A stretch of 64,000 nucleotides of DNA, taken from assembly GCF_023100945.1 (NCBI RefSeq), contig NZ_CP064689.1, positions 8,228,001 through 8,292,000 of the forward strand. The letters are read 5' to 3'. This stretch comes from Bradyrhizobium sp. 200 (lineage in GTDB: Bacteria > Pseudomonadota > Alphaproteobacteria > Rhizobiales > Xanthobacteraceae). A program made the translations under genes and the position numbers. Shown here piece by piece: positions 7,552-16,340 of this stretch (positions are counted from its first letter, which is position 1; each line of letters begins with the position of its first letter). The notes under the pieces are model-generated. The model searched no databases. It saw nothing but the letters and a program-made list of their open reading frames with translations, and was not told the origin of the DNA.

Positions 7552-7829
7552 CCATTCAGTTTGATAAGCTCAAGGCCCGCCTGCTCGCCAACCCCAAGGT
7601 CAAGGCCGAGTATGATGCGCTCGCGCCGGAGTTCGAGATTGCCGCTGAGTTGCTCCGCGCTCGCTTGCGCGCGGGCTTGTCGCAGGCCGAGCTTGCAGCC
7701 CGGATGGGCACCAGCCAATCCACCATCGCGCGGCTTGAAAACGGCCAAACGCTTCCGAGCACCAAGACGCTGCTGCGCTACGCCGAGGCAACCGGCAGCC
7801 GGGTACGCGTGCGGCTCTCGGCGGCCTGA
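7548..7829 (+). CDS. HigA-type XRE antitoxin
   Basis: A 93-residue protein. The N-terminal half is a toxin-wrapping region (KLKARLLANPKVKAEYDALA). A helix-turn-helix follows at about residues 40-80: LRAGLSQAELAARMGTSQST, then IARLENGQTLPSTKTLLRYA. Antitoxins of this kind neutralise the partner nuclease and repress the operon. Translation is coupled to the toxin by a 4-base ATGA overlap, with the toxin first, as in hig-type modules. The likely operator is the palindrome at 7196-7221. Confidence 0.88.
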   Translation: MTIQFDKLKARLLANPKVKAEYDALAPEFEIAAELLRARLRAGLSQAELAARMGTSQSTIARLENGQTLPSTKTLLRYAEATGSRVRVRLSAA

Positions 7830-7841
7830 CCTTCAGCGAGT

Positions 7842-7915
7842 ATGGCCCGGATGAGCGGGGCAACATCTGGCGCCTTCGCAGATCCCCGCATATCGCTGCG
7901 CTCATGCGGGCTACG
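7842..7915. repeat. GTAGCCCGGATGAGCG-type palindromic repeat copy
   Basis: ATGGCCCGGATGAGCGGGGC at the left and GCTGCGCTCATGCGGGCTACG at the right, with the internal CCCGCATATCGC found in the 5406 copy. It lies directly downstream of the antitoxin. Confidence 0.65.
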
Positions 7916-8059
7916 CTTGCTGCGTTCTCGACCACAGGCCCGCTGCGCCAAAAAGCTAATTTCCTGAACCCAATCAATCTGATTTCACCTGTCCAGTCCC
8001 TCTCGCAAAAATATTTCCCTTCCCGTTTCCCCCAAATCACCCCCATAACTCGCGCACCT

Positions 8060-8600
8060 CATCCCCTTGAACGAGGGGCGTATCGCGATCGTCACGAAAC
8101 GTTGGGATGGGGTGCGGTGGACGCGGCAGCGTTGGGCGCGCAGGCATGTTCGCAGGGCGGTTTTCCGTGAGCGATCGACAGCGTGTAGACGACGGCGCTA
8201 AAACGCCTCCGCCAAAACTTCGGCCGGCCGCACAAGCCGGTCGAATGGTTTGGTGAAGGAAGCTGCGTACGGCAAAACCGTGTGGTCCTGGCACCCGTGG
8301 CTGGTGTCAAATCGGCGGAGGTTGTTCGAGCCCAACCGGGCTTCGATCAGCCGCTAATTCGCCGGTGACGGAGGCAAAAGGAATTCGTCTCCGGGGAGAG
8401 CTCGGCATAAGCCGTCAAACCATTGCGCAGGGAAGGCCGGATGCTCTCCGCTGGACCTGTATGCTCGTGTGCGCACTTCCTTGTGCACATTGCACACGAG
8501 ACCGCGGGTGCAGCGCGCACCCGGTCTTCCCTGCGCCCTCCTTGGGCGAGAGCTTCGGTCAAGCCTCGGGCGCTTCGCGCCGCGAGATCGCGCTTTCATG
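8060..8600 (+). other. structured repeat-like intergenic element (gene-free region 7830-8820)
   Basis: The 990 bases between the antitoxin and the ABC operon contain no convincing gene. Bases 8425-8440 (GCGCAGGGAAGGCCGG) pair with 8521-8536 over 16 positions, with one G-U pair. Inside, 8464-8472 (CTCGTGTGC) pairs perfectly with 8492-8500, and a third short helix GGGTGC/GCACCC at 8506-8522 partly competes with the outer one. From memory, similar stretches (TGGTCCTGGCACCCGTGGCT, then AACCATTGCGCAGGGAA) recur in Bradyrhizobium and Rhodopseudomonas genomes. That suggests a mobile or structured RNA-like element, but I cannot search for it. Confidence 0.5.
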
Positions 8601-8820
8601 CCATGCGGCCAGTCGTCCTCCCCCGGCTATCCGCGTGCACAAATGATTGAACCAAAAATGATTGAACCAAAACGCCGGGCACACTCGGGTGGTTTGCCGT
8701 ATTTGCGCCCGATATGTCCCCCTACAGAAGTTTGCCTTGCCCCATCTGGATCAGGCCGCGCGCATGCGCTAAGTCTTTTATCCAACCGGTTAACAAGCCG
8801 GCGTTTACAGGGAGAACAAC

Positions 8821-10206
8821 GTGATAACCAAAAAACTAGGTGGGCTTTCACTCGCGGTCGCTGCGGTCGGGCTGTTTTACGCCACTGCACCCGCGCTGGC
8901 CCAGCAAAAAACCATCACCGTCTGGTTCGGCAAGGGCTTCTACAAGTCCGAGGACGACGCGCTGCTGGAGGCGATCAAGAAATTCGAGGCCAAGACCGGC
9001 ATCAAGGTCGAGCTGTCGCAATACGCCATCCAGGACATGATCCCGAAGACGGTGGCGGCGCTGGATTCCGGCACCGTGCCCGACGTCGCCTATTCCGACA
9101 GCTATGACGTGCAGGCGCAGGGCAAATGGGCCTATGAGGGCAAGCTCGAGGATCTCACCGACATCATGACGCCAATGAAATCGGCGTTCGCGCCGAACAC
9201 GCTGGAAACGGTGATGCTCTACAACGACGTCGCCAAGAAGAAGGCCTATTACGGCTTTCCGCTGAAGCAGCAGAGCATGCACGTCCAGATCTGGCAGGAC
9301 ATGCTGGAGCAGGCCGGCTTCAAGCAGAGCGACATCCCGACCAAGTGGGAAGACTACTGGTCGTTCTGGTGCAACAAGGTGCAGGCCGCGAGCCGCAAGG
9401 CCACCGGCCAGCGCGTCTACGCCGTCGGCCAGCCGATGGGCGTGGAATCCACCGATAGCTTCCAGTCGTTCTACACCTTCATGGACGCCTATAACGTCAA
9501 GCTGGTCGACGACGACGGCAAGCTTACGGTCGACGATCCCAAGGTGCGGGAAAACCTGATCAAGGCGGTGAAGGATTACACCGATACCTACATCAAGGGC
9601 TGCACGCCGCCCTCCTCCACCACCTGGAAAGATCCCGACAACAACGTCGCCTTCCACAACAAGACGATCGTGATGACACACAATTTCACGATCTCGATCG
9701 CGGCGAAATGGCTCGACGACGCCAACAACCCGGCGCTGACGCCGGAACAGCGCGCGCTCGGCAAGAAGAACTACGACGAGGTCATCATCACTGCTTCTTT
9801 CCCCAACAAGCCGGACGGCACGCCGATCAAGTACCGTTCCGACGTCAAGACCGGGCTGATGTTCACCGCCGCCAAGAACAAGGCGGAAGGCAAGGAGTTC
9901 ATCAAGTTCCTGCTGCAGGAGGAGAACGTGCGGCCCTATATCGAGGGCGCGCTCGGCCGCTGGTTCCCGGTGACGACGGCCAGCCAGCAGAGCCCGTTCT
10001 GGCAGGCTGACCGGCATCGCAAGGCGGTGTACAACCAGTTCACCGGCGGCACCACGCCGTTCGACTTCACCAAGAACTGGAAGTTCACGATCCTCAACAA
10101 CGAGAACGTCTGGGCCAAGGCGATGAACCGCGTGGTGAGCGAGAAGGTGCCGGTCGACAAGGCCGTCGACGAACTGATCGCCCGCATCAAGCAGGTCGCG
10201 GGCTAG
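8821..10206 (+). CDS. ABC transporter substrate-binding protein, family 1 (sugar/polyol type)
   Basis: A 461-residue periplasmic binding protein. Residues 1-27 are a Sec signal peptide ending APALA. The mature protein begins with the ITVWFGKGF strand, followed by an FEAKTGIKVELSQYA motif and a TVPDVAYSD segment, typical of the MalE/UgpB-like CUT1 class. Start is GTG at 8821 with AGGGAG upstream. The specific ligand cannot be read from sequence. Two permease genes follow after a 208-base gap occupied by a long inverted repeat, but no ATPase gene is adjacent. Placement in the CUT1 class is sound; a carbohydrate or polyol ligand is inferred from the class. Confidence 0.88.
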   Translation: MITKKLGGLSLAVAAVGLFYATAPALAQQKTITVWFGKGFYKSEDDALLEAIKKFEAKTGIKVELSQYAIQDMIPKTVAALDSGTVPDVAYSDSYDVQAQGKWAYEGKLEDLTDIMTPMKSAFAPNTLETVMLYNDVAKKKAYYGFPLKQQSMHVQIWQDMLEQAGFKQSDIPTKWEDYWSFWCNKVQAASRKATGQRVYAVGQPMGVESTDSFQSFYTFMDAYNVKLVDDDGKLTVDDPKVRENLIKAVKDYTDTYIKGCTPPSSTTWKDPDNNVAFHNKTIVMTHNFTISIAAKWLDDANNPALTPEQRALGKKNYDEVIITASFPNKPDGTPIKYRSDVKTGLMFTAAKNKAEGKEFIKFLLQEENVRPYIEGALGRWFPVTTASQQSPFWQADRHRKAVYNQFTGGTTPFDFTKNWKFTILNNENVWAKAMNRVVSEKVPVDKAVDELIARIKQVAG

Positions 10207-10214
10207 ACGTAGAC

Positions 10215-10388
10215 GATGCCGGCCGCCGCGAAAGTATGGTACCCCGTCGTCCCTGCGAACGCAGGGACCCATACGCCGCGGCGGCCGTTTTGAAAAATGC
10301 TGGTCGACGGCTTGCGCGCAACAACGACAGCCTGTGGTTATGGGTCCCTGCGTTCGCAGGGACGACGGCGTAGCCGCGGCCGGCATCT
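10215..10388. repeat. 174-base nested inverted repeat between binding-protein and permease genes
   Basis: Outer arms GATGCCGGCCGC and GCGGCCGGCATC are perfect. Inside them CGTCGTCCCTGCGAACGCAG and its reverse complement (ending GACGACGG) form a second pair, and each inner arm is itself a hairpin (CCCTGCGAACGCAGGG). A sister copy of the inner part is at 54439-54556. The position resembles the REP element between malE and malF in E. coli, which protects the upstream message; a similar role here is inference. Confidence 0.8.
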
Positions 10389-10414
10389 CGTTCTAGGACT
10401 GCAAGAGTAAACGT

Positions 10415-11287
10415 ATGGCAATCACGCTTTCGGGCGATCACGCAATAGCAAGCCCGCCGCTCTCAGCCCGGCTGACCACACCGCAAGTCTGGGGCATCGT
10501 GCTGCTCGCGCCCTATATCCTCGTGTTCCTCGCCTTCGTGGTCTATCCCGTCGGCTACGGGCTGTGGCTGGCGCGGCATCCGGCGAGCTATGTCGCGCTC
10601 TATCACGATCCGATCTTCGCGCGCGCCGCCGTCAACACGCTGATCTTCCTCGTGATCGGCATCAACGTCAAAATGGCGATCGCGCTGTTCCTGTCCGGCT
10701 TCTTCGCCCAGCAGCGCACCTGGATCAAATGGCTGTCGGTGCTGTTCATCCTGCCCTGGGCGGTGCCGTCGATCCCGACCATTCTTTCCGTGCGGTTCAT
10801 GCTCAATCCCGAATGGGGCGTGATCAACCAGTTGATCTTCAAGTTCACCGGCGAGGACGGCCCGAACTGGCTGAACGACCCGACGGTGGCGCTCACCATG
10901 GCGATCGGCGTGCACATCTGGAAATCGCTGCCGTTCTGGACCCTGATCCTGCTGACCGGCCGCCTCGCGATCTCCCACGACCTCTACGAGGCCGCCGAGG
11001 TCGACGGCGCGAGCTGGTCGCAGAAATTCCGCTATATCACCTGGCCGTCGATGCAGACGCTCTACGTCACCTGCACGCTGCTCTCGATGATCTGGACGCT
11101 CGGCGACTTCAACAGCGTGTACCTGCTCACCGGCGGCGGCCCCGCCGACCTCACCCATGTGCTGGCCACGCTCGGCATCCGCTATCTCCGGCTCGACCAG
11201 CTCAGCCTAGCAATGGCATCGATCGTCTGCGCGCTGCCGTTCGTGCTGCCGCTGGTCTATTTCATGATGAAACGGTTGTCGCGATGA
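10415..11287 (+). CDS. ABC transporter permease, MalF/UgpA type
   Basis: A 290-residue integral membrane protein with about six helices. The cytoplasmic EAA loop (EAAEVDGASWSQKFRYITWP, about residues 192-211) is the contact site for the ATPase. The start has AGAGTAA upstream rather than a strong ribosome-binding site. The periplasmic loop between the first two helices is short compared with MalF. The stop overlaps the next gene in ATGA. It pairs with the permease at 11284 to form the channel for the binding protein at 8821. Confidence 0.9.
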   Translation: MAITLSGDHAIASPPLSARLTTPQVWGIVLLAPYILVFLAFVVYPVGYGLWLARHPASYVALYHDPIFARAAVNTLIFLVIGINVKMAIALFLSGFFAQQRTWIKWLSVLFILPWAVPSIPTILSVRFMLNPEWGVINQLIFKFTGEDGPNWLNDPTVALTMAIGVHIWKSLPFWTLILLTGRLAISHDLYEAAEVDGASWSQKFRYITWPSMQTLYVTCTLLSMIWTLGDFNSVYLLTGGGPADLTHVLATLGIRYLRLDQLSLAMASIVCALPFVLPLVYFMMKRLSR

Positions 11288-12135
11288 AGCTGCCAACACT
11301 CCGCGAAATCGGCACCGAAGCAAAACTACTGCTGATCGGCATCCCCGTGTTCATCTGGACCATGGTGCCGATCTACCACATGTTCCTGTTCGCGATCTCG
11401 CCGAAGGAGGACGCGTTCTCCGGAAAGCTCTGGCCCACGCATCCGACGCTGAATAATTTCAGCATCGTGTTCCACCAGCAGCATTACTTCCTGCGCGATT
11501 TCTGGATCCAGTTTTTCAATTCGGTGGTGATCGCGCTTTCGGCGGGCGCGCTGACCTTGATGATCGCGACCGCGGCCGCGTTCTCGATCTCGCGGCTGCG
11601 CGTGCCCGGCGGCCGCTGGGTGATGAATCTCGCGCTGCTCACCTATTTCATCCCGGCGGCGTTCCTCGCCGTGCCGATGTACCGCACCATGGGCAATTAC
11701 GGCCTCTTGAACAATCACTGGTCGCTGATTTTAGCGATGGTAACGATTGCCTCGCCTTACGCGATCTGGGTGTTGAAGCAGGCGTCAGACAAACTGCCGG
11801 TCGAACTGGATGAAGCCGCCACCATGGACGGCGCCACCACGCTGCAATTGTTCCGCCTGGTCTACGTGCCCCTGATGATGCCCTCGCTGGTGGCGATCGG
11901 CACCTACGCGATCCTGCTCGCCTGGAACGAATATCTCTACGCCTTCCTGCTGCTCTCCAAAGATACTGAGATCACGCTGCCCGTAGCGCTCGGCAACTTC
12001 CTGGCCGCCGACGACTCGCCGTGGGAATTGCTGATGACCACCGGCTTCATCTACGCGCTGCCGCCGGCCGCGATCTACTACGCGTTCAGGCGCTACATGG
12101 TGGGAGGACTGACGGCCGGCGCGGTGAAGTCGTGA
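11284..12135 (+). CDS. ABC transporter permease, MalG/UgpE type
   Basis: A 283-residue membrane protein with six predicted helices. It starts MKLPTLREIGTEAKLLLIGI at the ATG that overlaps the previous stop. The EAA loop EAATMDGATTLQLFRLVYVP lies at about residues 177-196. The second LxxWNEYLYAF-type segment near residue 215 is typical of MalG-like subunits. It is the last gene of this unit; no ATP-binding subunit follows, so an ATPase from elsewhere (an MsmK/UgpC-like shared subunit) must energise it if it is active. Confidence 0.9.
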   Translation: MKLPTLREIGTEAKLLLIGIPVFIWTMVPIYHMFLFAISPKEDAFSGKLWPTHPTLNNFSIVFHQQHYFLRDFWIQFFNSVVIALSAGALTLMIATAAAFSISRLRVPGGRWVMNLALLTYFIPAAFLAVPMYRTMGNYGLLNNHWSLILAMVTIASPYAIWVLKQASDKLPVELDEAATMDGATTLQLFRLVYVPLMMPSLVAIGTYAILLAWNEYLYAFLLLSKDTEITLPVALGNFLAADDSPWELLMTTGFIYALPPAAIYYAFRRYMVGGLTAGAVKS

Positions 12136-12143
12136 TGGGGCAG

Positions 12144-12229
12144 CGTCATTGCGAGGAGCAACAGCGACGAAGCAATCCATTCCTCTACTTGCCGCGACAT
12201 GGATTGCTTCGCTTCGCTCGCAATGACGA
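12144..12229. repeat. CGTCATTGCGAGGAGC-type inverted repeat between convergent genes
   Basis: CGTCATTGCGAGGAGCAACAGC and ATGGATTGCTTCGCTTCGCT...CAATGACG are inverted partners, with GAAGCAATCCAT / ATGGATTGCTTC inside. It fills the gap between two convergent permease genes, where it could act as a bidirectional terminator. Confidence 0.7.
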
Positions 12230-12231
12230 GG

Positions 12232-13047
12232 TCAGAGCGGCGCGGCGCTCTTGGCCTCCGAACTCGACAGTTTTGAGGCGAGCGAAGCGATCACGATCAC
12301 CACCGCGATCAGCGCGATCACCATGGTGCAGATCGCGTTGATCTCGGGCTTCACCCCCAGCCGCACCTCGGAATAGATCCGGATCGGCAGCGTCGCCGAG
12401 CCAGGACCGGTGGTGAAACTCGCGATCACGACATCGTCGAGCGAGAGCGTGAAGGCCAGCATCCAGCCCGCGGCAATCGCCGGAACGATCAGCGGCAGCG
12501 TCACGCGAAGAAACGCCTGCACCGGATCGCAGCCGAGATCCATCGCGGCCTCCTCCAGGCTGCGGTCGAGCGAGGCGAGGCGAGATTGCACGACTACAGT
12601 AACGAAGCACATGGTCAGCGTGGTGTGGGCGATCGTCACCGTCCAGAACCCGCGCTCGGCGTTCAGCGCGACGAACAGTAGCAGCAGCGAAAGCCCCGAG
12701 ATCACCTCCGGCATCACCAGCGGCGCATACAGCATGCCGGAAAACAGCGACCGCCCCCTGAAGCGCTCGCCGCGGACCAGCCCGACCGCCGCCAGCGTGC
12801 CGAGCAGCGTTGCGATCGTGGCCGATACTGCGCCGACGCGAAGGCTCATCCATGCCGCATCCAGCATCGCGCGATCGTTGAAGAACTCGTAATACCAGCG
12901 CAGCGACCAGCCGCCCCACACCGTGACCAGCCGCGAGGCGTTGAAGGAATAGATGACGAGGATCACGATCGGCAGGTACAGAAACGCCATCCCGAGCGCG
13001 AGCGCGGTGACGTTGAACGGCGATAGCCTGTTGACCTTGCCGGCCAT
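12232..13047 (-). CDS. potI: spermidine/putrescine-type ABC permease, PotI/PotC family
   Basis: A 271-residue six-helix membrane protein. The EAA loop EEAAMDLGCDPVQAFLRVTL at about residues 164-183 and the LSLDDVVIASFTTGPGSATL segment are characteristic of the PotC/PotI subfamily. The ATG at 13047 overlaps the stop of the upstream permease (TGATG). It is the last gene of a leftward potG-potH-potI unit. The ligand could be a polyamine or another small cation or opine; without its binding protein this cannot be resolved. Confidence 0.85.
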   Translation of the reverse strand: MAGKVNRLSPFNVTALALGMAFLYLPIVILVIYSFNASRLVTVWGGWSLRWYYEFFNDRAMLDAAWMSLRVGAVSATIATLLGTLAAVGLVRGERFRGRSLFSGMLYAPLVMPEVISGLSLLLLFVALNAERGFWTVTIAHTTLTMCFVTVVVQSRLASLDRSLEEAAMDLGCDPVQAFLRVTLPLIVPAIAAGWMLAFTLSLDDVVIASFTTGPGSATLPIRIYSEVRLGVKPEINAICTMVIALIAVVIVIASLASKLSSSEAKSAAPL

Positions 13048-13961
13048 CAGTTCGCCCCTCCGAGCTGACGGCGCTGCAGCCGGTCGTAGAGCAGCAGCGG
13101 CGGCACCAGCAGCACCAGCAGCGCGACCGCAGCCGCCGCGGCGACCGGCCAGTCCTTGTTGGTGAAAAACTCCAGCCACAACGTCTGGCCGATCATCATC
13201 GACCCGGAGCCGGCGAGCAGATCGGGGATAACGAACTCGCCGACGATCGGGATGAAGCACAAAAGCGCACCGGCACCGACGCCCGGCAACGACAGCGGGA
13301 ATGTCACCAGCCAGAACGCTCTCCCCGGCGACGAACCGAGATCGGCTGCCGCTTCCAACAGCGAGGCGTCCATCCTGGCCAGTGTCGCATAGAGCGGCAG
13401 GATCATGAACGGCAGATAGGAATAGACGATACCGATATACATCGCAGTGTCGGTGGAGAGCCACACCACTGGCGACGAGACCAGATGCAATGCGAACAGA
13501 ATTTTGTTCAGCAGGCCGTCATGCTGCAGGATGTTGATCCAGGCGTAGATGCGGATCAGGAACGAGGTCCAGAACGGCACGATCACCAGCATCATCGCAA
13601 TCGCCTGCCAGCGCCGCGGCAGCCGCGACATGCCGTAGGCGATGGGGTAGCCGATCAGCAGCAGGATTAATGTCGAAGTCACCGCGACGACGAGGCTGCG
13701 AAGATAGGAGCTAATGTAGAGATTGTCCGAGACCAGCAGCCTGAAATTATCCAGCGAGAGCTCTGCAAAGGCCGCCTTGATCGCCGCCCACCCTTCGGTG
13801 AAATCGAACACCGGCACATAGGGCGGCTGCGCGATCGCGGTCTGCGACAGGCTGATCTTCAGCACGAAGCCGAACGGCACCAGGAAGAACAGCACCATCC
13901 ACAGATAGGGTGCGATGGCGGCATACCGCGCCGGCTGCGCGAAGATGCGGCGCGCGCTCAT
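13047..13961 (-). CDS. potH: spermidine/putrescine-type ABC permease, PotH/PotB family
   Basis: A 304-residue membrane protein. The EAA loop EAAADLGSSPGRAFWLVTFP is at about residue 202, and the PotB-like FIPIVGEFVIPDLLAGS follows. I chose the ATG at 13961, preceded by GGAG at 5 bases and overlapping the ATPase stop (ATGA), over an in-frame GTG 18 bases upstream. It forms the channel with the neighbouring PotI-type permease. Confidence 0.87.
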   Translation of the reverse strand: MSARRIFAQPARYAAIAPYLWMVLFFLVPFGFVLKISLSQTAIAQPPYVPVFDFTEGWAAIKAAFAELSLDNFRLLVSDNLYISSYLRSLVVAVTSTLILLLIGYPIAYGMSRLPRRWQAIAMMLVIVPFWTSFLIRIYAWINILQHDGLLNKILFALHLVSSPVVWLSTDTAMYIGIVYSYLPFMILPLYATLARMDASLLEAAADLGSSPGRAFWLVTFPLSLPGVGAGALLCFIPIVGEFVIPDLLAGSGSMMIGQTLWLEFFTNKDWPVAAAAAVALLVLLVPPLLLYDRLQRRQLGGAN

Positions 13962-15139
13962 TGCTCCAGCACCACGCAATCATCGGGCGTGAACCACGCC
14001 ATCACGCGCTGGCCCGCGCCATAGATATCCCTGTCGATCCGCGCGGTGTTGGCCATCGACGAGCGCACCACCGCGCCGGAATCCAGCTTCACCTTGTAGA
14101 CGGTTGAGCCGCCGAGATAGCCGACATCGGTGACGACGCCTTCGAGCCGGTTGATCGCCTGCGAATTGACCGCATCCGACGCCGGGCCGTGGCGCGACAG
14201 CTTTACCTTCTCGGGACGGATCGCGACCGTGACGGCAGGCTTGGTGACGGGCTGGCGCGGCTTCGCGACCATGATGGCGCCGCCGTCGCGGGTCGCGACC
14301 GTCAGGCGATGTTGCTCGTGCGAGGAGACCTCGCCCTCGAACAGGTTGACGTCGCCGACGAACTCGGCGACCCAGCGCGAAGCGGGCGCCTCGTAAAGGT
14401 CGCGCGGGGTCGCCACCTGCTGGAGCCGGCCGGCATCCATGACGCCGATCCGGTTGGCCATCGTCATCGCCTCTTCCTGGTCATGGGTGACGATGATGAA
14501 GGTCATGCCGAGACGGCGCTGCAGCTCCATCAGTTCCAGTTGCGTGCTCTCACGCAGCTTCTTGTCGAGCGCCGCCAAGGGCTCGTCGAGCAACAGAACC
14601 TTGGGCCGCCGCGCCAGCGAGCGCGCCAGCGCCACGCGCTGCTTTTGGCCGCCGGAAAGCTGATCGGGTTTACGCTTTTCCATGCCCTCCAGCTTGACCA
14701 GCGCGACCATCTCGGCCACGCGGGTGTCGATGGCGGCGCGCGGCATCCCGGCGCGCTTCAGCCCGAACGCGATATTGTCCCGCACGTTAAGATGCGGAAA
14801 TAGCGCGTAGTTCTGGAACATCATGTTGACGGGCCGCTCATGCGGCAGCACCGGTGCGATGTCACAGCCGCCAAGCAGGATACGGCCCTCGTCCGGCGTC
14901 TCGAAGCCGGCAAGCATTCGCAGCAGCGTGGTCTTGCCGCAGCCGCTCGGGCCCAACAGCGCAAAGAACTCGCCCGCCCTGATGTCGAGCGAGAGCCGGT
15001 CTACCGCACGGAAACTGCTGAATGTCTTGGAGACCCCCTCGATGCGGAGCAACGGCATGTCGGCAGGCGATGCGGGCCTCGCCGGCACGTCTGCCGCACC
15101 GATTTCCGGCGTGTCGATATCAGGCGATTCTCCGGTCAT
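13958..15139 (-). CDS. potG: polyamine-type ABC transporter ATP-binding protein, PotG/PotA family
   Basis: A 393-residue ATPase. Walker A GPSGCGKTT (about residue 66), Q-loop MMFQNYALFPH, signature LSGGQKQR (about 160), Walker B VLLLDEPLAALD (about 183) and the H-loop VTHDQEEA are all intact. A C-terminal TOBE region follows (VAIRPEKVKLSRHG; EGVVTDVGYLGGSTVYKV). It is first in a three-gene unit with 4-base and TGATG overlaps. The usual PotF/PotD binding protein is not adjacent: the upstream neighbour is a nucleotide cyclase on the same strand, 184 bases away. Confidence 0.9.
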   Translation of the reverse strand: MTGESPDIDTPEIGAADVPARPASPADMPLLRIEGVSKTFSSFRAVDRLSLDIRAGEFFALLGPSGCGKTTLLRMLAGFETPDEGRILLGGCDIAPVLPHERPVNMMFQNYALFPHLNVRDNIAFGLKRAGMPRAAIDTRVAEMVALVKLEGMEKRKPDQLSGGQKQRVALARSLARRPKVLLLDEPLAALDKKLRESTQLELMELQRRLGMTFIIVTHDQEEAMTMANRIGVMDAGRLQQVATPRDLYEAPASRWVAEFVGDVNLFEGEVSSHEQHRLTVATRDGGAIMVAKPRQPVTKPAVTVAIRPEKVKLSRHGPASDAVNSQAINRLEGVVTDVGYLGGSTVYKVKLDSGAVVRSSMANTARIDRDIYGAGQRVMAWFTPDDCVVLEQ

Positions 15140-15323
15140 GCCACCTGCCAGCCCTGTCGTGACCGCACGCTAGCGGCGGATCGGCATCCGCTCAACCGCT
15201 TCGCGGCGCACAGCCACAACATTATGGATGCCGCGCGTGGCGTCTCGTCTCTGCTAGGCTTGGCCCTATCCCCGTAGCGAAGGACAAGCGGCAGGCGCGG
15301 CGAAACTGAAGCCGTCCCTGAGA

Positions 15324-16340
15324 TCAGCTACGACGCTCCACGGCAAATACGTCGATCGCGGCCTCACGCCCTCGCAAACGAACCTCCCCCAGCGGTTCGA
15401 CGGCGAAGGCCGGCTTGAGCTTCATGTCGCGCAACAGCTCGGCCGATACCAGCAAATTCCGGCCGGCCTCCTTGCAGTGCTCCTGCAGCCGCGCCGTCAC
15501 GTTCACGGTATCGCCGAAATAGGCAAGCTGGCGGCGCGAGCTGCCGCACTCGCTGATCACCACGTGACCGGCATGCAGACCGGCGCGGAAGCTCGGCACC
15601 ATGCCGAACTCCTGCCTGTAGGAGCCCGCTTTTTCCGCGATGCTGTCGGCAATCGCAAAGAAGCAGTCGATGCAGCGTCCCCCCGACATCCGCTCATCGA
15701 GCGGCCATGTCACGATGACCTCATCGCCGACATAGGCGTGAACCTCTCCGCCATGCGCGACGATCGCGCCGTCGATGTCGAAGAAGAAGCGGGTGAGCAG
15801 GCCCTGCACGCGCAATTCTCCCATCGTCTCGGCAAGCGATGTGGAGCCGGCGAGATCGAGAAACATCAGCACGCGGGCTTCCCGCACCGGGCTTCGGTAG
15901 CGCCCAAGCGCCACATTGAACAACACGCGGCTGCCGACCAGCCGTGTCAATTCGAAGGCTGAAAAGACGAGCAGGGAGGGGAAAAACCCGATCGCAACGA
16001 TCCCGGGGAAAGCGCCAAACAGCCATTTCGCCTCGATCCGATGCCAATAAAGCAGCACCTCCAGGCCCACAATGACTGATGCAACGACGACGGCCATGGT
16101 CGCTGAGCGCACAGCAAGATCGATCAGCAGCGGCCATTTTTTGATCCACTCACTTCGTCGCGATGTGAAGTAGAGATGAACGCCCCAGCCGGCCAGCGTC
16201 ATCCCCACCCCGTGAAAGCCGCTGCGGAGATAGTTCGACACCGAGGCTTCGATCGGAAGGTCAAAGAAATAGCGATAGGCCATCCCGACAAGGAAGCCAT
16301 TCACTGCAAAAACAAGCGTCGGGGTTATCGCGCGCCGCAT
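15324..16340 (-). CDS. membrane-bound class III adenylate/guanylate cyclase
   Basis: 338 residues. The N-terminal half has about four hydrophobic helices; the cyclase homology domain spans about residues 155-330. Metal-binding aspartates are visible in [15 protein letters not shown] and in [12 protein letters not shown]. The transition-state pair is in [20 protein letters not shown] (Asn and Arg). The ATG at 16340 lies 16 bases inside the 3' end of glpD, so the two are probably co-transcribed. Product specificity (cAMP or cGMP) cannot be assigned here. No partner sensor domain is visible beyond the helices. Confidence 0.85.
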   Translation of the reverse strand: MRRAITPTLVFAVNGFLVGMAYRYFFDLPIEASVSNYLRSGFHGVGMTLAGWGVHLYFTSRRSEWIKKWPLLIDLAVRSATMAVVVASVIVGLEVLLYWHRIEAKWLFGAFPGIVAIGFFPSLLVFSAFELTRLVGSRVLFNVALGRYRSPVREARVLMFLDLAGSTSLAETMGELRVQGLLTRFFFDIDGAIVAHGGEVHAYVGDEVIVTWPLDERMSGGRCIDCFFAIADSIAEKAGSYRQEFGMVPSFRAGLHAGHVVISECGSSRRQLAYFGDTVNVTARLQEHCKEAGRNLLVSAELLRDMKLKPAFAVEPLGEVRLRGREAAIDVFAVERRS

